Under the pieces are notes generated by a model. That model worked only from the letters and a program-made list of their open reading frames with translations. It ran no database searches and had not been told where the DNA came from. From an uncultured Hyphomicrobiales bacterium (lineage in GTDB: Bacteria; Pseudomonadota; Alphaproteobacteria; Rhizobiales; Rhizobiaceae), in NCBI GenBank assembly GCA_943914405.1, contig CALUBX010000031.1, positions 1 to 23,461 of the forward strand: a DNA stretch of 23,461 nt, in the 5' to 3' direction. The position numbers and the translations under genes are program-made. Below, in pieces: positions 22,255 through 23,461 of this stretch (positions within the stretch are counted from its first letter, which is position 1; every line of letters starts with the position of its first letter).

Positions 22255-23461
22255 ATGAGCTCTTCGCCCAAGGGTGCTTTCACATCCCACCCCATGCTGG
22301 CGCGCAAGGTCGCCTTGAAGCGGTCCTTCGCCCGTGTGGTCCTCTATGCGGAACGCCTTCTTCCTCTGCTCGTGTTTCCGGTCGCGGTTCTGGCGATCTT
22401 CGTGTCCGTCGGCTGGTTCGGCATCTTCCGCATCGTGCCGGAAGCGCTGCGCTGGGTGCTGCTTGCGGCCTTCGCCCTGGCATTTCTTTGGTCCCTTCTG
22501 CCCCTGACCCGGCTTCGCTGGCCATCCTCCGACGAAGCCGACAGGCTTCTTGAGGAACGCAACAATCTGCCGCACCAACCCGTGGCGGTGCAGGAAGACG
22601 AACCCGCATTCGAAACGCCACTTTCCAGGGCCCTCTGGAAGGAACACCAGTTGCGCATGGCGAGGCGGATCGCCGACCTCGACGCCGGCTTGCCGCGTCC
22701 CGATATCGCCCGGCACGACCGGTTCGCGCTACGCGCCGTCCCCGCCCTGCTTTTCGCCATTGCGCTCGGATACTCCTTCTCCAATAGCGGCGGATCCGCG
22801 ACCGATGCCTTTCGGGCGGCGCCACCCGCGCCGAAAACCAATCCCGACCTGCGCATCGACGCGTGGCTGACACCGCCTTCCTACACCGGCAAGGCGCCGA
22901 TTTTCCTGACGGGCAACCAGGCCGCGAAACTCGATGCGGTGCCGGTTCCGCAAAACTCGGCGCTCGCGATCCGCGTTACGGGCGGCGAAGGCGAGGAGGC
23001 GGTCGTCTTTACTCCGGAAGGCGGCAGCCAGCCTGTGACGCTCGTCAGCGAGGAAGCCAGGAAGGCTGCCGACCCCGCAGCCGCGGCCACCCCGAATCCG
23101 CAGGCTGCGGCGCCGGCACGGCCGACAACCGGCGAGCCCCAGCGTTCGCCGCGCAATTATGCGCTGAATGTTACGGAAAGCGGCAACCTGACCGCCAACG
23201 GCCAAACCTGGAAATTCGACATCATCCCGGACCGCTCTCCGGAAATCGCCTTCGACGGTCAGCCGAAGCGTGCCGTGAACGGTGCCTTGGAAATTGGCTT
23301 CAAAGGCAAGGACGATTACGGCATCCGCGAAGCCCAGGCACTCATCGAACCGGCAGACGTTCAGGATGCGGGCGCCACTCCGCTCTATCCCCTGCCTGAC
23401 TATCGGCTTGATCTGCCCCGCCAGAACGGCCGAGAGATCAAAGGATTGACCAGCCGTAACC
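22255..23461 (+). CDS. DUF4175/TIGR02302-family membrane protein (3' end cut by window)
   Basis: The frame runs from ATG 22255 (GGAG at 22242-22245) to the window edge: 402 residues of a family whose members usually exceed 800. Hydrophobic helices lie at about residues 36-54, 66-84 and 158-176, the first two as a hairpin. Between them and the third is a charged segment (EADRLLEERNNLPHQPV). After the third helix comes a periplasm-like region with LRIDAWLTPPSYTGKAPIFL, a small beta-rich repeat area, and an Ala/Pro-rich linker near residues 275-300. This matches the TIGR02302 group, which I recall next to lysA in rhizobia. The function is unknown. Confidence 0.87.
   Translation, partial: MSSSPKGAFTSHPMLARKVALKRSFARVVLYAERLLPLLVFPVAVLAIFVSVGWFGIFRIVPEALRWVLLAAFALAFLWSLLPLTRLRWPSSDEADRLLEERNNLPHQPVAVQEDEPAFETPLSRALWKEHQLRMARRIADLDAGLPRPDIARHDRFALRAVPALLFAIALGYSFSNSGGSATDAFRAAPPAPKTNPDLRIDAWLTPPSYTGKAPIFLTGNQAAKLDAVPVPQNSALAIRVTGGEGEEAVVFTPEGGSQPVTLVSEEARKAADPAAAATPNPQAAAPARPTTGEPQRSPRNYALNVTESGNLTANGQTWKFDIIPDRSPEIAFDGQPKRAVNGALEIGFKGKDDYGIREAQALIEPADVQDAGATPLYPLPDYRLDLPRQNGREIKGLTSRN

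Overview
The window looks like a chromosomal segment of an alphaproteobacterium in the Rhizobiaceae. Three things point there: close agreement of SecA, ArgH, LysA and EtfB/EtfA with my memory of rhizobial versions; the gene orders parvulin/secA, etfB-etfA-hbd and tlpA/argH-lptM-lysA-DUF4175; and a two-palindrome intergenic element of the RIME1 type at 22115-22216. Genus cannot be fixed from the sequence alone. DNA is GC-rich, Shine-Dalgarno sites are common, and several genes start with TTG or GTG.

Left part (1-3591): a secreted parvulin-type prolyl isomerase, cut by the window edge, is transcribed leftwards. secA is divergent from it and ends at a perfect 16-bp terminator hairpin. Next (3700-9130) is a surface-polysaccharide region. 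A flippase gene and a BioF2-like acyltransferase gene are coupled on the plus strand. After tRNA-Leu(CAA) comes a convergent three-gene unit on the minus strand: family-2 glycosyltransferase, capsular-type sugar transferase, hexapeptide acetyltransferase.

Middle part (9284-13871): a DsbB-family oxidoreductase, an HNH nuclease, a short AlkA-type DNA glycosylase, glutamyl-Q tRNA(Asp) synthetase, a YihY/BrkB-type membrane protein and an SDR oxidoreductase. These are tightly packed, with tail-to-tail pairs (gluQ and yihY overlap by 72 bp) and close head-to-head pairs.

Right part (13038-23461): SDR, a two-helix HIG1-like protein, PduO-type cobalamin adenosyltransferase and rhomboid protease form a likely operon. 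Then come etfB-etfA and hydroxybutyryl-CoA dehydrogenase, which link acyl-CoA oxidation to the respiratory chain. A TlpA-type thioredoxin gene converges on the dehydrogenase and diverges from argH. argH, lptM and lysA (arginine synthesis, LPS-assembly lipoprotein, lysine synthesis) follow. The RIME-like element separates lysA from a truncated DUF4175/TIGR02302 membrane protein gene.

Most of this is core genome. I see no CRISPR array, prophage, insertion sequence, toxin-antitoxin pair or recognisable defence system. The least ordinary parts are the polysaccharide region around the tRNA, the HIG1/adenosyltransferase/rhomboid/ETF block, and the RIME-like repeat.
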